A stretch of 64,000 bases of DNA from Brachyspira pilosicoli (GTDB taxonomy: Bacteria > Spirochaetota > Brachyspiria > Brachyspirales > Brachyspiraceae), in NCBI RefSeq assembly GCF_036997485.1, contig NZ_JAWLPU010000001.1:1-64000 (forward strand), written 5' to 3'. Below, one piece after another: positions 10,389 through 20,700 of this stretch. The notes beneath the pieces were generated by a model, which had not been told where the DNA came from, made no database searches, and was given only the letters and a program-made list of their open reading frames with translations. Every line of letters starts with the position of its first letter. Positions within the stretch are counted from its first letter, which is position 1. Made by a program: the position numbers and the translations under genes.

Positions 10389-10416
10389 TTGACAAACTTT
10401 TTATTTTTTATATAAT
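10389..10416 (+). promoter_or_regulatory. uvrC promoter
   Basis: TTGACA (10389-10394), 16 bases, TATAAT (10411-10416). The -10 ends only 16 bases before the uvrC ATG, predicting a 5' leader of about ten bases without a Shine-Dalgarno. Confidence 0.6.
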
Positions 10417-10432
10417 TATAAAACTTATAATT

Positions 10433-12265
10433 ATGAATAATCAAGTTAAAGAATATATTTCAGAAAAATTAAAACGCCTGCCTACAAAATCTGGCGTATA
10501 CTTTATGAAAGATAAAGACGCTAATATTATATATATAGGCAAAGCGAAATCATTAAAAAAAAGAGTATCTTCCTATTTTATAGGGAACAATAAAGATGCA
10601 AAAACAACTGCATTAGTAGAACATATTAGAGATATTGATTATATAGTTACAAAAAATGAAGTAGAGGCATTAATTCTTGAAGCAGAGATGATAAGAAAGC
10701 ATAAGCCTCATTATAATATACTTCTTAAAGACCAAAAATCTTTCCCTTTTATAGCAATTACAAACGAACATTTTCCAAGAGTGATAAAAGCAAGAAATGT
10801 AATAGACAAAGAAAATGCTAAAAAATATAAAAAATATTATGGACCTTATGTTGCTGCTGAGAGGGCAGAAAAAATAGTAAAGTTTATAATAGATAATTTT
10901 AAGCTTAGAAGGTGCAAATATGATTTTCCTCTAAAACGTAAAATAAGACCTTGCCTTTATTATCATATAGGTAAATGCACCGCTCCTTGTGCTGATTTGA
11001 TTGACGAGAAAGAATATGATAAAGATATTGATAATGCTATTATGCTTCTTGAGGGGAATGTTGATGAGCTTGTTGCTAAAATGAAGCAGGATATGTTTGT
11101 ATTTGCAGAGAAGTTAGAGTTTGAGAGGGCAAAAGATTTAAGAGATAAAATTGACTTACTTAAATCTATCACAGTTGAACAGAGCATATATGTACCAGAG
11201 AGTGATGATATAGATATTATAGGAGCTTATGGACAAAATGGAGATTACACTATTGTTGTACTTTCTGTAAAAGGCGGTAAGCTTGTAGATAGAAAAACTT
11301 TTGCTATGCAAGACAAAAATATTGATGAGGATTCTAATAAATCAAGATATAGTGAAGTGATTTCTGCATTTATTACTCAATATTATACTCATAATAATTT
11401 AATACCCGCTTCAATAGCTACAGATTTTGTAATTAAAGATTTTGATGTTGTAAAGGATTATTTAAAAGAGATATCTGGAAGAGATGTTGAAATAAAACTT
11501 GATAACACAAAGAAAGGATTAATATCCATAGCCAACGAAAATGCAAGACATTTATTTAAAGAGAGAGCATTGATTAGAGAAGTGCCTATTGGTATTACAA
11601 GGCTTCAAGAAATATTTAAACTTAAAAAAGCTCCTTCTATAATAGAATCTTTCGATATAGCACATATTCAAGGAAGCTATACTATGGCTGGAATGGTGAG
11701 ATTTGTTAATGGTGTTTCTGACAATAAAAACTATAGAATATTTAATATGAAAACTGTTACAGGCATAGATGACTTTGCTTCTATAAAAGAGGCAGTATAT
11801 AGAAGATACAAAAGGCTTAAAGAAGAGAACTCTACATTTCCAGATTTAATACTTATAGATGGAGGAAGAGGTCAGCTTAATTCTGCAATAGAAGCTTTAA
11901 AAGAATTAGACATAAAAAATCAGCCTATAATGGCACTTGCTAAAAAGTTTGAAGAGATATATTTACCAAATAGAGAAACCCCTGTTCAATTAAATGATAA
12001 TGAGCCTGCAAGGTTGTTTTTACAAAAGGTGAGAGATGAAACGCATAGATGGGTTAATACTAGTCATGGAAAAAAGAGAAGCAGAGAGATGGTAAAAAGC
12101 GAACTTGAAAAAATAGAAGGTTTGGGTAAAAAGGGCATAGAAAAACTTTATTCCCATTTTATCAATATAGACAATATAAAAAATGCTTCATTAGATAATA
12201 TAGCCAATATACCGGGAATAAGTTATAAGGTGGCAAATAATATTTATAACTATTTCCACAAATAA
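10433..12265 (+). CDS. uvrC: UvrABC excinuclease subunit C
   Basis: UvrC makes the two incisions of nucleotide excision repair after UvrAB damage recognition. The N-terminal GIY-YIG nuclease starts SGVYFMKDKD and continues IIYIGKAKSLKKRVSSYF. A UVR motif lies near 205-240 (KLEFERAKDLRDKI). The RNase H-like C-terminal nuclease has ESFDIAHIQGS, LILIDGGRGQLN and the DETHRWVNTSHGKKR segment. A helix-hairpin-helix tail ends the protein. Length 610 is normal. The start is consistent with the family, but no ribosome-binding site is visible and the promoter lies very close, so translation may be nearly leaderless. uvrA and uvrB are not in the window. Confidence 0.95.
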   Translation: MNNQVKEYISEKLKRLPTKSGVYFMKDKDANIIYIGKAKSLKKRVSSYFIGNNKDAKTTALVEHIRDIDYIVTKNEVEALILEAEMIRKHKPHYNILLKDQKSFPFIAITNEHFPRVIKARNVIDKENAKKYKKYYGPYVAAERAEKIVKFIIDNFKLRRCKYDFPLKRKIRPCLYYHIGKCTAPCADLIDEKEYDKDIDNAIMLLEGNVDELVAKMKQDMFVFAEKLEFERAKDLRDKIDLLKSITVEQSIYVPESDDIDIIGAYGQNGDYTIVVLSVKGGKLVDRKTFAMQDKNIDEDSNKSRYSEVISAFITQYYTHNNLIPASIATDFVIKDFDVVKDYLKEISGRDVEIKLDNTKKGLISIANENARHLFKERALIREVPIGITRLQEIFKLKKAPSIIESFDIAHIQGSYTMAGMVRFVNGVSDNKNYRIFNMKTVTGIDDFASIKEAVYRRYKRLKEENSTFPDLILIDGGRGQLNSAIEALKELDIKNQPIMALAKKFEEIYLPNRETPVQLNDNEPARLFLQKVRDETHRWVNTSHGKKRSREMVKSELEKIEGLGKKGIEKLYSHFINIDNIKNASLDNIANIPGISYKVANNIYNYFHK

Positions 12266-12483
12266 AATAACTCGCTTAATCATTTATTTAATAAAATTAT
12301 TAATTATTATATCTCTATTAATTAAATAAAAAATCATAGCTAAAATATATGGATACTATTTTTAATAGCAGTTTTAAATATATAAAATATATAAAAACTT
12401 TTTTAATAAAGTTATTTTTTTTAGTATAGACTAAATATAATTATTAATTTATAATATAAAAAAATATATAAAAGGTTTATATA

Positions 12484-13740
12484 ATGAAAATACTAATTAT
12501 AGGATCTGGCGGAAGAGAACATGCTATAGCTTTTAGTTTATCAAAGAATGAAAAAGTAAAAAAGATATATTGCTCTGACGGGAATGCCGGAACTTTTTAT
12601 GAAAATAAATGTGAGAATATAAAATTAAATGGAATTGAAGAGTTTGTTAATTTTGCAAAAGATAAAAATATTGATTTAACTATAGTAGGAAGTGAGGAAC
12701 TACTTGTTGCCGGTATAGTAGATATATTTGAAAAGAACAACTTAAAAATATTTGGACCGAATAAAAAAGGTGCTATGCTTGAAGGCTCCAAAGCTTATGC
12801 TAAAGAGTTTATGAAAAAGTATGGTATTAAAACGGCAGAATATAAAACATTTAATGACTACAATAATGCAAAAGAATATTTAAATAATATAAATTATCCT
12901 CTTGTTATAAAGGCGAGCGGGCTTGCTTTGGGTAAGGGAGTAATTATATGTAAAGACATTAACGAAGCTAATAATGCTTTAAAAGATATGATGATAAAAA
13001 AAGTATTCGGGGATGCTTGTAATGAGATAGTAATAGAAGAGTTTTTGGAAGGTTATGAGGCTTCTATTTTATCTATAACAGACGGAGAAACTATAATACC
13101 CTTTATATCTGCAAAAGACCATAAAAAAGCGTTAGATAATGATGAAGGATTAAACACAGGAGGAATGGGAGTAATATCGCCAAACCCTTATTATACAAAA
13201 GAGGCAGAAAGCTTATTTATAAAAGATATACTAACCCCTACTCTCGAAGGAATGAAAAAAGAAAATATAAGTTTTGCTGGTATAATATTTTTTGGGCTTA
13301 TGATTACAAAAAATGGAGTATATTTGCTTGAGTATAATGTGAGAATGGGAGACCCTGAGACACAGGCTGTACTTATGCTAATGGAGAGTGATTATTTATC
13401 TTTAATAGAAAGTGCTATGGATAAGAAATTAAAAGATGTAGAAATAAAATGGAAAGATAAACATGCTTGCTGTGTGGTTATGGCTTCTGGAGGCTATCCT
13501 TCGAGTTATAACAAGAGTTATAAAATTACTGGCATAAACAATATAAACGGTAAATATTTTATCGCTGGTGCAAAGCTCAATGAAAATAAAGATATTATTA
13601 CAAGCGGAGGAAGGGTTTTGAATGTTGTAAATATTGCAGGCAGTTTGGAAGAGGCAAGAAAACTTACATATAACGATATTGAAAAGATAGATTTTAAAGA
13701 CAAATATTTTAGAAAAGATATTGGTTTAATTAAGCAGTAA
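12484..13740 (+). CDS. purD: phosphoribosylamine-glycine ligase
   Basis: GAR synthetase joins glycine to phosphoribosylamine in purine synthesis using ATP. The N-terminal signature MKILIIGSGGREHAIAFSL, the ATP-grasp core (VIKASGLALGKGVII), GLNTGGMGVISPNP and MGDPETQAV are all diagnostic. At 418 residues it is full length. AAAAGG lies upstream of the ATG, and a terminator follows at 13767-13810. No other pur gene is adjacent, so the gene looks monocistronic. Confidence 0.95.
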   Translation: MKILIIGSGGREHAIAFSLSKNEKVKKIYCSDGNAGTFYENKCENIKLNGIEEFVNFAKDKNIDLTIVGSEELLVAGIVDIFEKNNLKIFGPNKKGAMLEGSKAYAKEFMKKYGIKTAEYKTFNDYNNAKEYLNNINYPLVIKASGLALGKGVIICKDINEANNALKDMMIKKVFGDACNEIVIEEFLEGYEASILSITDGETIIPFISAKDHKKALDNDEGLNTGGMGVISPNPYYTKEAESLFIKDILTPTLEGMKKENISFAGIIFFGLMITKNGVYLLEYNVRMGDPETQAVLMLMESDYLSLIESAMDKKLKDVEIKWKDKHACCVVMASGGYPSSYNKSYKITGINNINGKYFIAGAKLNENKDIITSGGRVLNVVNIAGSLEEARKLTYNDIEKIDFKDKYFRKDIGLIKQ

Positions 13741-13766
13741 AATCACATAATAAAAAATTATACAAT

Positions 13767-13810
13767 AAATGCTTGTTTAATAGTTTATATTATTAAATAA
13801 GCATTTTTTT
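13767..13810 (+). terminator. purD terminator
   Basis: AAATGCTT (13767-13774) pairs with AAGCATTT (13799-13806), with further A-T pairs inside, and a run of T follows. Confidence 0.75.
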
Positions 13811-14106
13811 ATATTATAATTTTTGTATCATAAATAAAATGTTTCTAAAAAAATAATATAAGATAATAAAAATTACAAAAATTAATACTGTCTTAGTGTA
13901 AAGTCTTATAGAGATATACTTAATTCTTGCATTCTTGTATGGTGAAATCATCTTGTTTGAATTGTTAATTATCAAAAAAGTATTTAAAGAGTAAAAACAT
14001 TGAATTTACAAATTACGTTAATGAATTCAATCTAATGCTAAAAATTGCTAAAACATATAAATGCAATGATGAAGTTTAAGTATGAGTTTTTTAATATGCT
14101 TATATA
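13811..14106. other. intergenic, no convincing gene
   Basis: Convergent purD and the DJ-1/PfpI gene flank this. A plus-strand frame (about 13970-14080) translates to a plausible-looking fragment (KKYLKSKNIEF...) but has no start, no ribosome site and no intact fold. It could be a gene remnant. Confidence 0.3.
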
Positions 14107-14607
14107 TTATTTTAGTTTCTTGATTATCTCTTTAGTGAAATATGGTAAATCATCAGGACATCTTGAAGTAACAATATTTCCGCATACTACTACTTTTTCA
14201 TCTTTATAATTAGCTTTAGCATTCATTAAATCATCTCTTATGCCTATATAGCAAGTAGCATCTTTTCCTTCTAAAACTTTTGCTGATATTAAAGTTTGCT
14301 GTCCATGGCAAATAGCTCCTATAGTGAGATTATTATCCGCAAAATATTTTATTATTTTTTTAACATTTTCATTTCCTCTTATAGCTTCAGGAGCTCTTCC
14401 TCCGGGTATTATTAATGCTTTATAGTTTGAAGGGTTTACTTCTGAGAAATCTAATTTTGCTTCAACTTTGAAAAAATATTCTCCTTTAATTTCACCTTTG
14501 TTTAGAGCTGCTATATCAACTTCAATGCCCTCTTCTAATAGTCTAAAATAAGGGTAAAATAATTCTGAATCTTCAAAAAAATTATCAGTAATAATTAATG
14601 CTTTCAT
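14107..14607 (-). CDS. DJ-1/PfpI family (peptidase C56-like) protein
   Basis: The 166-residue protein has the PfpI/YhbO/DJ-1 fold: a Rossmann-like start (KALIITDNFFEDSEL), IIPGGRAPEAIR, and the nucleophile elbow GAICHGQQTL with Cys100 followed by His101. Glu12 is the expected partner. Such proteins act as stress-related deglycases, glyoxalases or chaperones; which one is open. It appears monocistronic. A second homologue at 41264-41779 lacks the cysteine. Confidence 0.8.
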   Translation of the reverse strand: MKALIITDNFFEDSELFYPYFRLLEEGIEVDIAALNKGEIKGEYFFKVEAKLDFSEVNPSNYKALIIPGGRAPEAIRGNENVKKIIKYFADNNLTIGAICHGQQTLISAKVLEGKDATCYIGIRDDLMNAKANYKDEKVVVCGNIVTSRCPDDLPYFTKEIIKKLK

Positions 14608-14765
14608 TTCTATGCTTCCTTTATATAATAATTTTCATATATTATAATATAATATTTTTTTATTATTGCCAGCAATAAATTTTATTAAAAAATAGAATAT
14701 AACTTTAAAAAAATTATTATGTGGACTTAAATTTTTTGTATAATTAAAAATACCACTTTATAAGA

Positions 14766-14800
14766 AAAATGTCCAGCAGGCAAAAACCTACCAGACATTT
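14766..14800 (-). terminator. terminator of the symporter gene
   Basis: AAATGTC (14767-14773) and GACATTT (14794-14800) form the outer stem of an imperfect hairpin, followed on the minus strand by TTTTTCTT. It ends the glycine reductase/transport cluster. Confidence 0.65.
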
Positions 14801-14832
14801 TATTAATAAAAAATCAAAAATTATGTTTATTA

Positions 14833-16233
14833 TTATTTTTTATTCATATTATTATATTCTTTAAATAAAGCAGAAGCAACGCCGCCTAATGCTAAAAGAC
14901 CCAAAAGGTTTGGTATAACCATCAAACCATTGAAAGTATCAGCTAAAGACCATACTAAATCAACTTTTAAAGCAGAACCCAAAAGTACAAAACCAACAAC
15001 TAAAACAGCATAAACTTTAGCAGCTTTTACTCCAAATAAATATTTAATATTTTGCTCTCCAAAGAAATACCAACCTACTATAGTGGTAAAAGCAAAAAAG
15101 AATAAACATACAGCAACAAATACAACACCAAAATAACCAAAACCCATTCTAAAAGCTTCTTGAGGCAAACCAACACCTTTTAATATTTCAGGTATTTGAG
15201 AAGCAGAAGCTAAAGGATATATTTTAGTTTGCAATATATCAGAAGTTAAAATAACTAAAGCAGTTAAAGTAACAACCACAAAAGTATCGAAGAATACCCC
15301 TATCATAGCAACAACACCTTGTTCGCAAGGATGTTTAACTTTGGCTAAGGCATGAGCATGAGGAGTAGAACCCATACCAGCTTCGTTAGAGAATAAACCG
15401 CGCGCAACACCAAAACGCATAGCCTGCTGTATACCTATACCTAATCCGCCTCCTATAACAGCTTGAGGATTAAAAGCTGCAGTAAATATTAAAGCTATAG
15501 AACTAGGAAGATTTTTAATATTCATTATTATAATGATTACAGAACCAATGATGTATAATAAAGCCATTATAGGCACTACTTTTTCTGTAAATGAAGCTAT
15601 TCTTTTTAAACCACCAATAAAAATAAAAGCAGATATTATAGCACATATAATACCAATATATATAGGTTTAATTTGAGGGAAAGCATTAACAAAAGCACCG
15701 GATATAGAGTTAGATTGAACCATATTACCCATAAAACCTAAAGCTAATATGATAAATATAGCAAATAAAGCAGCTAAAAATTTACCAAAAACACCTTGAT
15801 AAGCAGCACGTATATAATATGCAGGCCCCCCTATAACATGACCGTCTTCGGTAGTAGTCTTATATTTTTGACCTAAAGAAGCTTCAACAAAGATTGTTGC
15901 CATACCAAAGAAAGCAGATACCCACATCCAAAATATTGCTCCTGGACCTCCAGCAATTAAAGCAGTAGCAGCACCAGCCAAATTACCAGTACCAACCTGA
16001 GCAGCAATAGCAGTTGCAAGAGATTGAAAAGAACTCATGCCTTCTTTATCAGCAGCTTTACCTCTTAAAGAAAGACTTCCAAAAGTTCTGTCCCATCCAT
16101 CTTTAAACTTTGCTATCTGCACAAATTTAAGCCTCAAAGTGAAATAAATTCCACTTCCGCATAGCATAATGATAAGCAGATAATCCCATAAAATACTGTT
16201 TACCTTTGCTACTATGTTTGAAACAACATCCAT
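14833..16233 (-). CDS. alanine/glycine:cation symporter (AGCS family)
   Basis: A 466-residue membrane protein with about ten hydrophobic segments. Family hallmarks include SLATAIAAQVGTGNLAGAA, GGPGAIFWMWVSAFFGM and SNEAGMGSTPHAHALA. AGCS carriers import alanine or glycine with Na+ or H+. Placement just after grdD suggests it feeds glycine to glycine reductase. A strong hairpin (16269-16310) lies between grdD and this gene, so expression may be partly independent. Substrate glycine is inferred from context. Confidence 0.88.
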   Translation of the reverse strand: MDVVSNIVAKVNSILWDYLLIIMLCGSGIYFTLRLKFVQIAKFKDGWDRTFGSLSLRGKAADKEGMSSFQSLATAIAAQVGTGNLAGAATALIAGGPGAIFWMWVSAFFGMATIFVEASLGQKYKTTTEDGHVIGGPAYYIRAAYQGVFGKFLAALFAIFIILALGFMGNMVQSNSISGAFVNAFPQIKPIYIGIICAIISAFIFIGGLKRIASFTEKVVPIMALLYIIGSVIIIIMNIKNLPSSIALIFTAAFNPQAVIGGGLGIGIQQAMRFGVARGLFSNEAGMGSTPHAHALAKVKHPCEQGVVAMIGVFFDTFVVVTLTALVILTSDILQTKIYPLASASQIPEILKGVGLPQEAFRMGFGYFGVVFVAVCLFFFAFTTIVGWYFFGEQNIKYLFGVKAAKVYAVLVVGFVLLGSALKVDLVWSLADTFNGLMVIPNLLGLLALGGVASALFKEYNNMNKK

Positions 16234-16268
16234 AATAAACTCCTATGATTTTAATATATTAATAAAAA

Positions 16269-16318
16269 ATGGAAACATTAGATATTATTTTTTATATCTA
16301 ATATTTCCATAATTTGCA
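16269..16318 (-). terminator. intercistronic terminator between grdD and symporter
   Basis: 17-base arms (16269-16285 and 16294-16310) with a single mismatch and an 8-base loop. On the minus strand TTTTTATT follows. This is a strong intrinsic terminator shape inside the cluster. Confidence 0.7.
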
Positions 16319-16375
16319 AAATTAGTAAAAAAGTTACTAAAATTATAATTAGCCTTAATAACAGATAATCTTAAC

Positions 16376-17551
16376 CTAAGATATAAATCCGCCTTTTCTC
16401 AAAATATTCTCAGCATTCTCTCTATTTTTATCACTAACTAATATGATAGGTCCAGTACAACCCATACCAGACTCAGCATATATACCATTTTCCATAACTA
16501 ACTCTACAGCCGCATCTAAGTCCATAACCTCAACTCCAGGAATTTGAGCAGTTACAACTTCTTTAGCAACAGTAGGTTTAGCTTTTTCACTTCCAGAAGA
16601 AGCATTAGCCTTAGGTTTTAAACTTTCTAATATAGCATCAAAACCATATTTTTTTACTTCCTCTTCTTCTTTATTCATAACATCTATTATATTGCCGCTA
16701 ATACACTGATAAGCATACTCAATAGCACCAGCAATAACATTAGAACCAGAAGCCCTTGAAATAATGAATATAGGAGTTTTGAAACCAAATCCTATACCAG
16801 GACCATAACCATATCCTATAGCCTCATAGCTTCCGCCGCTATTGAAAGATGAGAACATTTTTATAAGAATGTTTCCTGTAAGAGAATCACAAACTACAAC
16901 ATCAACAGCACCAGTAATAAGGTCATTGCCTCTTAATACAGCACCGCCATCAGCACGATTAGAAGAACCGAATTTAATATTGTAGCCATTAGAAGCAAGC
17001 TCTTTTAAAGCTCTCTCAACAGTACGAGCAGAATCTATATTCAAAATACCAACAGTAGGCTCTTTTATACCGCAAGCTTTAGCTGTTATAATACCATAAA
17101 TAGCATTTTTAAACATAGCCTGATCTCTAACAGTAGCAGAAGTACCAGTAGTAGTAGCAATATATGTTTCTTTACCATTAGCTTGAGAAATAACTCTTCC
17201 AACAGTTGACACTCCTATCGGGAAAGGATAATGCATAGTAACACAAGCATCCAACTCTCCTTTAGCAAGCATCTCTTCCATTATCTTATGAGCTTTTTCA
17301 TCGCAATCTGTTTCTATTGTTTGAAGACCAGTAGAGTTCTTTTCACCAATTAAAACAACTTCAACATTTTTGTTTCTCTTCATAGCTATTACGCCGCCAA
17401 GAGATACAGCTTCTGCACCATGCTCAGAACCTCTGTTTGTTATACCAACTCGTACCTTCTTACCAAATTGACCAGTTTCTAAAGCATTAGCAAGAGAGAG
17501 GAAAGTCTCCCCTATCATAGATTTTATAGCTGAATTAGAAGCATCACTCAT
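16376..17551 (-). CDS. grdD: glycine reductase complex component C, subunit alpha
   Basis: Component C accepts the carboxymethyl-selenoether from GrdA and releases acetyl phosphate. GrdD is the PlsX-like small subunit. The start MSDASNSAIKSMIGETFLSL and the C-terminal GMGCTGPIILVS match the family; Cys365 corresponds to the cysteine that carries the acetyl group in clostridial GrdD. The 391 residues are full length. AGGAGG lies before the ATG, 11 bases after the grdC stop, so the two subunits are translated together. Confidence 0.92.
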   Translation of the reverse strand: MSDASNSAIKSMIGETFLSLANALETGQFGKKVRVGITNRGSEHGAEAVSLGGVIAMKRNKNVEVVLIGEKNSTGLQTIETDCDEKAHKIMEEMLAKGELDACVTMHYPFPIGVSTVGRVISQANGKETYIATTTGTSATVRDQAMFKNAIYGIITAKACGIKEPTVGILNIDSARTVERALKELASNGYNIKFGSSNRADGGAVLRGNDLITGAVDVVVCDSLTGNILIKMFSSFNSGGSYEAIGYGYGPGIGFGFKTPIFIISRASGSNVIAGAIEYAYQCISGNIIDVMNKEEEEVKKYGFDAILESLKPKANASSGSEKAKPTVAKEVVTAQIPGVEVMDLDAAVELVMENGIYAESGMGCTGPIILVSDKNRENAENILRKGGFIS

Positions 17552-17562
17552 CTAATACCTCC

Positions 17563-19149
17563 TTATTCACCTAACATGCTTTTAGCAAAATCTCTCATAG
17601 CATTAGCAATAAGTTTATTAACTTCTTCTTTAGAAACATTTTCGCCAGTGCCTTTATCACCATTATTTTTTTCTATAATAACAGATATACCGTCAAATAG
17701 ATTAGTCATTCTTCCCAAGAAAAGTGAACCTTTACCTATAAGCATTATGCGGTTAATTTTACCAGCCATAATGTCTTCAATAGCATAACCCAAATAAGGT
17801 ACACCAGATGGAATATGTCCTTGAGTAGGAGCCCAACCAGACATACCATGCTTTTCAACAAACTCTGCCAATTGACTTCTATCAATATCACCCTTCTTAA
17901 CACCTATAGCAGCTATCATTTTGTAGTTAGCTTCAGGTACATCGCCAGCACCAGCAGGTTTAGTTACATCAGGGTTTTGCATCTCAACAGTATATTTATC
18001 TATATCAGTAACTTTTAAATTTGCTTTTTCTAATGGATTTACTATTAAAGAAGTCATAACAGCTTGAGGAGCAGAACCTGTAGCAACAGTGTGTCTTCCA
18101 AGTACATCAGTTCTAATGATTGGATGTACTCCGTCATTTTCACTGATTAATACAGCAAAAGCACCTAATATATCTTCAATGATAGGAAGATTTTTAGTTA
18201 CATGGCTTTTACCATTCATACCTAATTTAGCAGTAGCACCACCAGCAACTATTACAACATTTTTGTAAGAACCAGCTTTTACTAATGAAGCAGCTGTTAC
18301 TAAAGCATGTGAAGGAGCAGCACAGAATCCTCTAATATCAAAACCAGTAGCATTTGGTATACCAGCAATTTCTGCAACACTCTTAGCAAAGTTACCGCCG
18401 CCTCTTTGGTTCATATCACCGCAAGCTTCTTCAGAACATTCAATAACTAAATCAATACTGCTTGGATCAACATTTTTCTTTCTAATAAGTTCTTTTAAAG
18501 CCATAACACCAGAAGCCTTAACTGCTAAGTTTTCAAAAATAACATGTGCACTCAAGTTAATATCAACATCATGAGCTCTTTTTACACAACCAACTAATTT
18601 TTCATTGAAATATAAACCTTCAGCATGTTCTTCTTTTATTAGTTTTTCTATATCTTCAATTTTTGTTTCGCATTTTACTTGAGCTAAATCTTTTTTAATT
18701 TCTTCTTCTGATTTGTATTTAGATTCTACAGCAACATAAGCATCTCTCATTTTTTTCTCAAACTCTGCTTCTAAATATACCAACTCAAAAGTGTCAGAAA
18801 TTTTCATCATAAAAATGAATTCATCTTCAGCAAAAATCTCACCAAACTTTCCATTTCTATCACCTTTACAAGGAACCCCAATCCAGCTTCCGCCAGCTTT
18901 TTTTACCTCTTCAGAAACTTGACTAGCAAGCTTTTTTAACTCTTCAGGGTGAAGATTACCAATATAAGTTTGGTTAGGTGCATAATTTACAACATCTTCA
19001 AAAGCTCTAAGATGTTTTTTAATATTTTTTAAATAATCAGAATTAGGATTAACTTCCCTTTCAACTGTTTGCGTAGTACCATTATTAATAACCATATCAG
19101 GTGCATGTACTAAGCTATAAGCAGCAGCTTTTAATACAGCAAAACTCAT
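17563..19149 (-). CDS. grdC: glycine reductase complex component C, subunit beta
   Basis: GrdC is the beta-ketoacyl-synthase-III-like large subunit of component C, partner of GrdD in forming acetyl phosphate. The 528-residue sequence carries AYSLVHAPDMVINNGTTQ at the N-terminus, the catalytic region GFDIRGFCAAPSHALVTAASL and a C-terminal FLGRMTNLFDGISV, as in known GrdC. GGAG precedes the start. It is followed 11 bases later by grdD and separated from grdB by a hairpin (19185-19225). Confidence 0.92.
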   Translation of the reverse strand: MSFAVLKAAAYSLVHAPDMVINNGTTQTVEREVNPNSDYLKNIKKHLRAFEDVVNYAPNQTYIGNLHPEELKKLASQVSEEVKKAGGSWIGVPCKGDRNGKFGEIFAEDEFIFMMKISDTFELVYLEAEFEKKMRDAYVAVESKYKSEEEIKKDLAQVKCETKIEDIEKLIKEEHAEGLYFNEKLVGCVKRAHDVDINLSAHVIFENLAVKASGVMALKELIRKKNVDPSSIDLVIECSEEACGDMNQRGGGNFAKSVAEIAGIPNATGFDIRGFCAAPSHALVTAASLVKAGSYKNVVIVAGGATAKLGMNGKSHVTKNLPIIEDILGAFAVLISENDGVHPIIRTDVLGRHTVATGSAPQAVMTSLIVNPLEKANLKVTDIDKYTVEMQNPDVTKPAGAGDVPEANYKMIAAIGVKKGDIDRSQLAEFVEKHGMSGWAPTQGHIPSGVPYLGYAIEDIMAGKINRIMLIGKGSLFLGRMTNLFDGISVIIEKNNGDKGTGENVSKEEVNKLIANAMRDFAKSMLGE

Positions 19150-19184
19150 CTTTTATTCTCCAAAATATTTATATTAATTAAAAT

Positions 19185-19225
19185 AAGGGGACATACAAGT
19201 ATTATTAAATATTTGTACTCCCCTT
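19185..19225 (-). terminator. intercistronic hairpin between grdB and grdC
   Basis: AAGGGGA-type arms (from 19185 and to 19225) with an additional TACAA/TTGTA inner stem. On the minus strand the distal arm is followed by a T-rich tract. It may act as a partial terminator or processing site. Confidence 0.5.
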
Positions 19226-19252
19226 TTTTATTTTTATGATTCAATAAAACAA

Positions 19253-20551
19253 TTAATTTTCAAAAACTGTTTGAGAATCTACAGGAGTTGATAAAGCTTT
19301 TAAAGCTCTTTCAACTAATGTACGTCTTAATTTTTTCTCATCCTCTTTAGATAAGTTTGGATTACCTAATGGGTGAGGTATAGCAACAGCAGGAACTATT
19401 CTGTTAGCACCAACTGTTAAAGATATAGGAACAATAGTACAAATATGAACTACAGGTATTCCAGTAGCTTCTATTGCTTTAACCATCGTTGCACCGCAAC
19501 GAGTACAAGTTCCTCAGGTTGATGTTAAAATAACAGCTTGAACGCCGTCTTTAACTAAAGTTTGAGCAAATTCACTAGCATAAGCCTTAGAGTTTTTAAC
19601 TGAAGTACCATTACCAACTGTAGTGTAGTAGTATGGATAAAGCTCTCCAATTTTACCTTCTTTCTGTAAATCTTTTAATACGTCAACAGGTAATACTCTG
19701 TTAGGGTCTTGGTTAGCATAAGTAGGGTCATAACCCCCATGAGCTGTTTCACCCATATCATCAATAGAATATCTGCCATATTTTGAAGCAGAAGAAGATT
19801 CTATATGGTCAGGGTTGCCAGTTGGTACTATACCGCCGCTTGTTACGATTGCTATTTTAGCTTTAGTAATATCTTTAATAGCTTCACCAGGAGTTACTCT
19901 GTCGAAATCTGGCATAGGATATTCTGTAGTAAATGCTTCACCTTTAATTTTTTTGATAAGCATATCAACAGCTCTCTCAGCACCATTTTTCTCTCTAAAC
20001 AATGGAACACGTATTCCCCTAGGTATATAACCTTCAGCTTCTGGTGTGCCAATCTCTTCTTTTTTAAGAAGTTTAGAAACTAATTTAGCTATTGTTGGTA
20101 AAGCAGTCCTCATGCCAGCAGCAGAGTCTTTAGTAGAAACGATATAAACATCTTTCTTAAACATATCTGCTCCAGGGTTTTCAACATACATACCAGTAAC
20201 AGCAGAGATTTTTAATTCATCTTGCACCATTTTAGCAACAGTACCGCAAGCAGTACCATAACGGCCAGCATTAAAAGCAGGACCAGCAACAACTAAATCT
20301 GGACTATAGCTTTTAATCATATCTAAAACTTCTTTTTTAGCTTTATCTAAGTTCTCGTTAAAGTAAGAGTCTCCGCAAATAACCGTACCAACAACTTCAG
20401 CATCAACACCTAACTTTTTAAGCTCACCTTGAAGTCCCGCACCAGGACCAACCACTCCATCTCTTTTTTCTGGAGCTATATCAGCTTTTTCTTCACCGCC
20501 AATGTTAGCAAAGAACTGATTAATATAATGAACAATTTTATATTGTGGCAT
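19253..20551 (-). CDS. grdB: glycine reductase component B gamma subunit, selenoprotein
   Basis: GrdB is the substrate-specific selenoprotein that, with the GrdE-derived subunits, binds glycine and passes the carboxymethyl group to GrdA. The frame is interrupted by UGA at 19514-19516 and continues as GTCTRCGATMVKAIE, the conserved GrdB context, giving 432 residues with selenocysteine at position 346. A naive annotation would split it into 19514-20551 and 19253-19486. A 6-bp hairpin with a GGU loop begins 13 bases after the UGA (19487-19501), as expected for a bacterial SECIS. AGGAGG precedes the ATG. The selenocysteine machinery itself is not in the window. Confidence 0.95.
19487..19501 (-). 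promoter_or_regulatory. SECIS hairpin of grdB
   Basis: On the minus strand CGTTGC-GGT-GCAACG forms a perfect 6-bp stem with a 3-base loop, starting 13 bases downstream of the UGA. Position and G/U loop match bacterial SECIS elements recognised by SelB. Confidence 0.75.
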
Positions 20552-20616
20552 TTAAGCCTCCTAATTTTTTAATTTAAGGCAACCAAATAAATAAATATTA
20601 GGCTGCCGTGTTTTTA

Positions 20617-20635
20617 AAAACCAAACTGGTTTTTA
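20617..20635 (-). terminator. intercistronic hairpin between grdA and grdB
   Basis: AAAAACCA-AAC-TGGTTTTT forms an 8-bp stem with a 3-base loop in the 149-base gap after grdA. Termination here would give more grdA than grdB mRNA. Confidence 0.5.
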
Positions 20636-20700
20636 TTTACAATGGATTTTTTTATTTTTTAGAGAATTTGTTTTTTATAAAAAATTGTAAGTTAGCTATA

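Noticed and set aside
13970-14080. Possible glutaredoxin-like fragment (KKYLKSKNIEF)
   Set aside because: Only about 35 codons open, no CxxC in frame, no start; could be chance.
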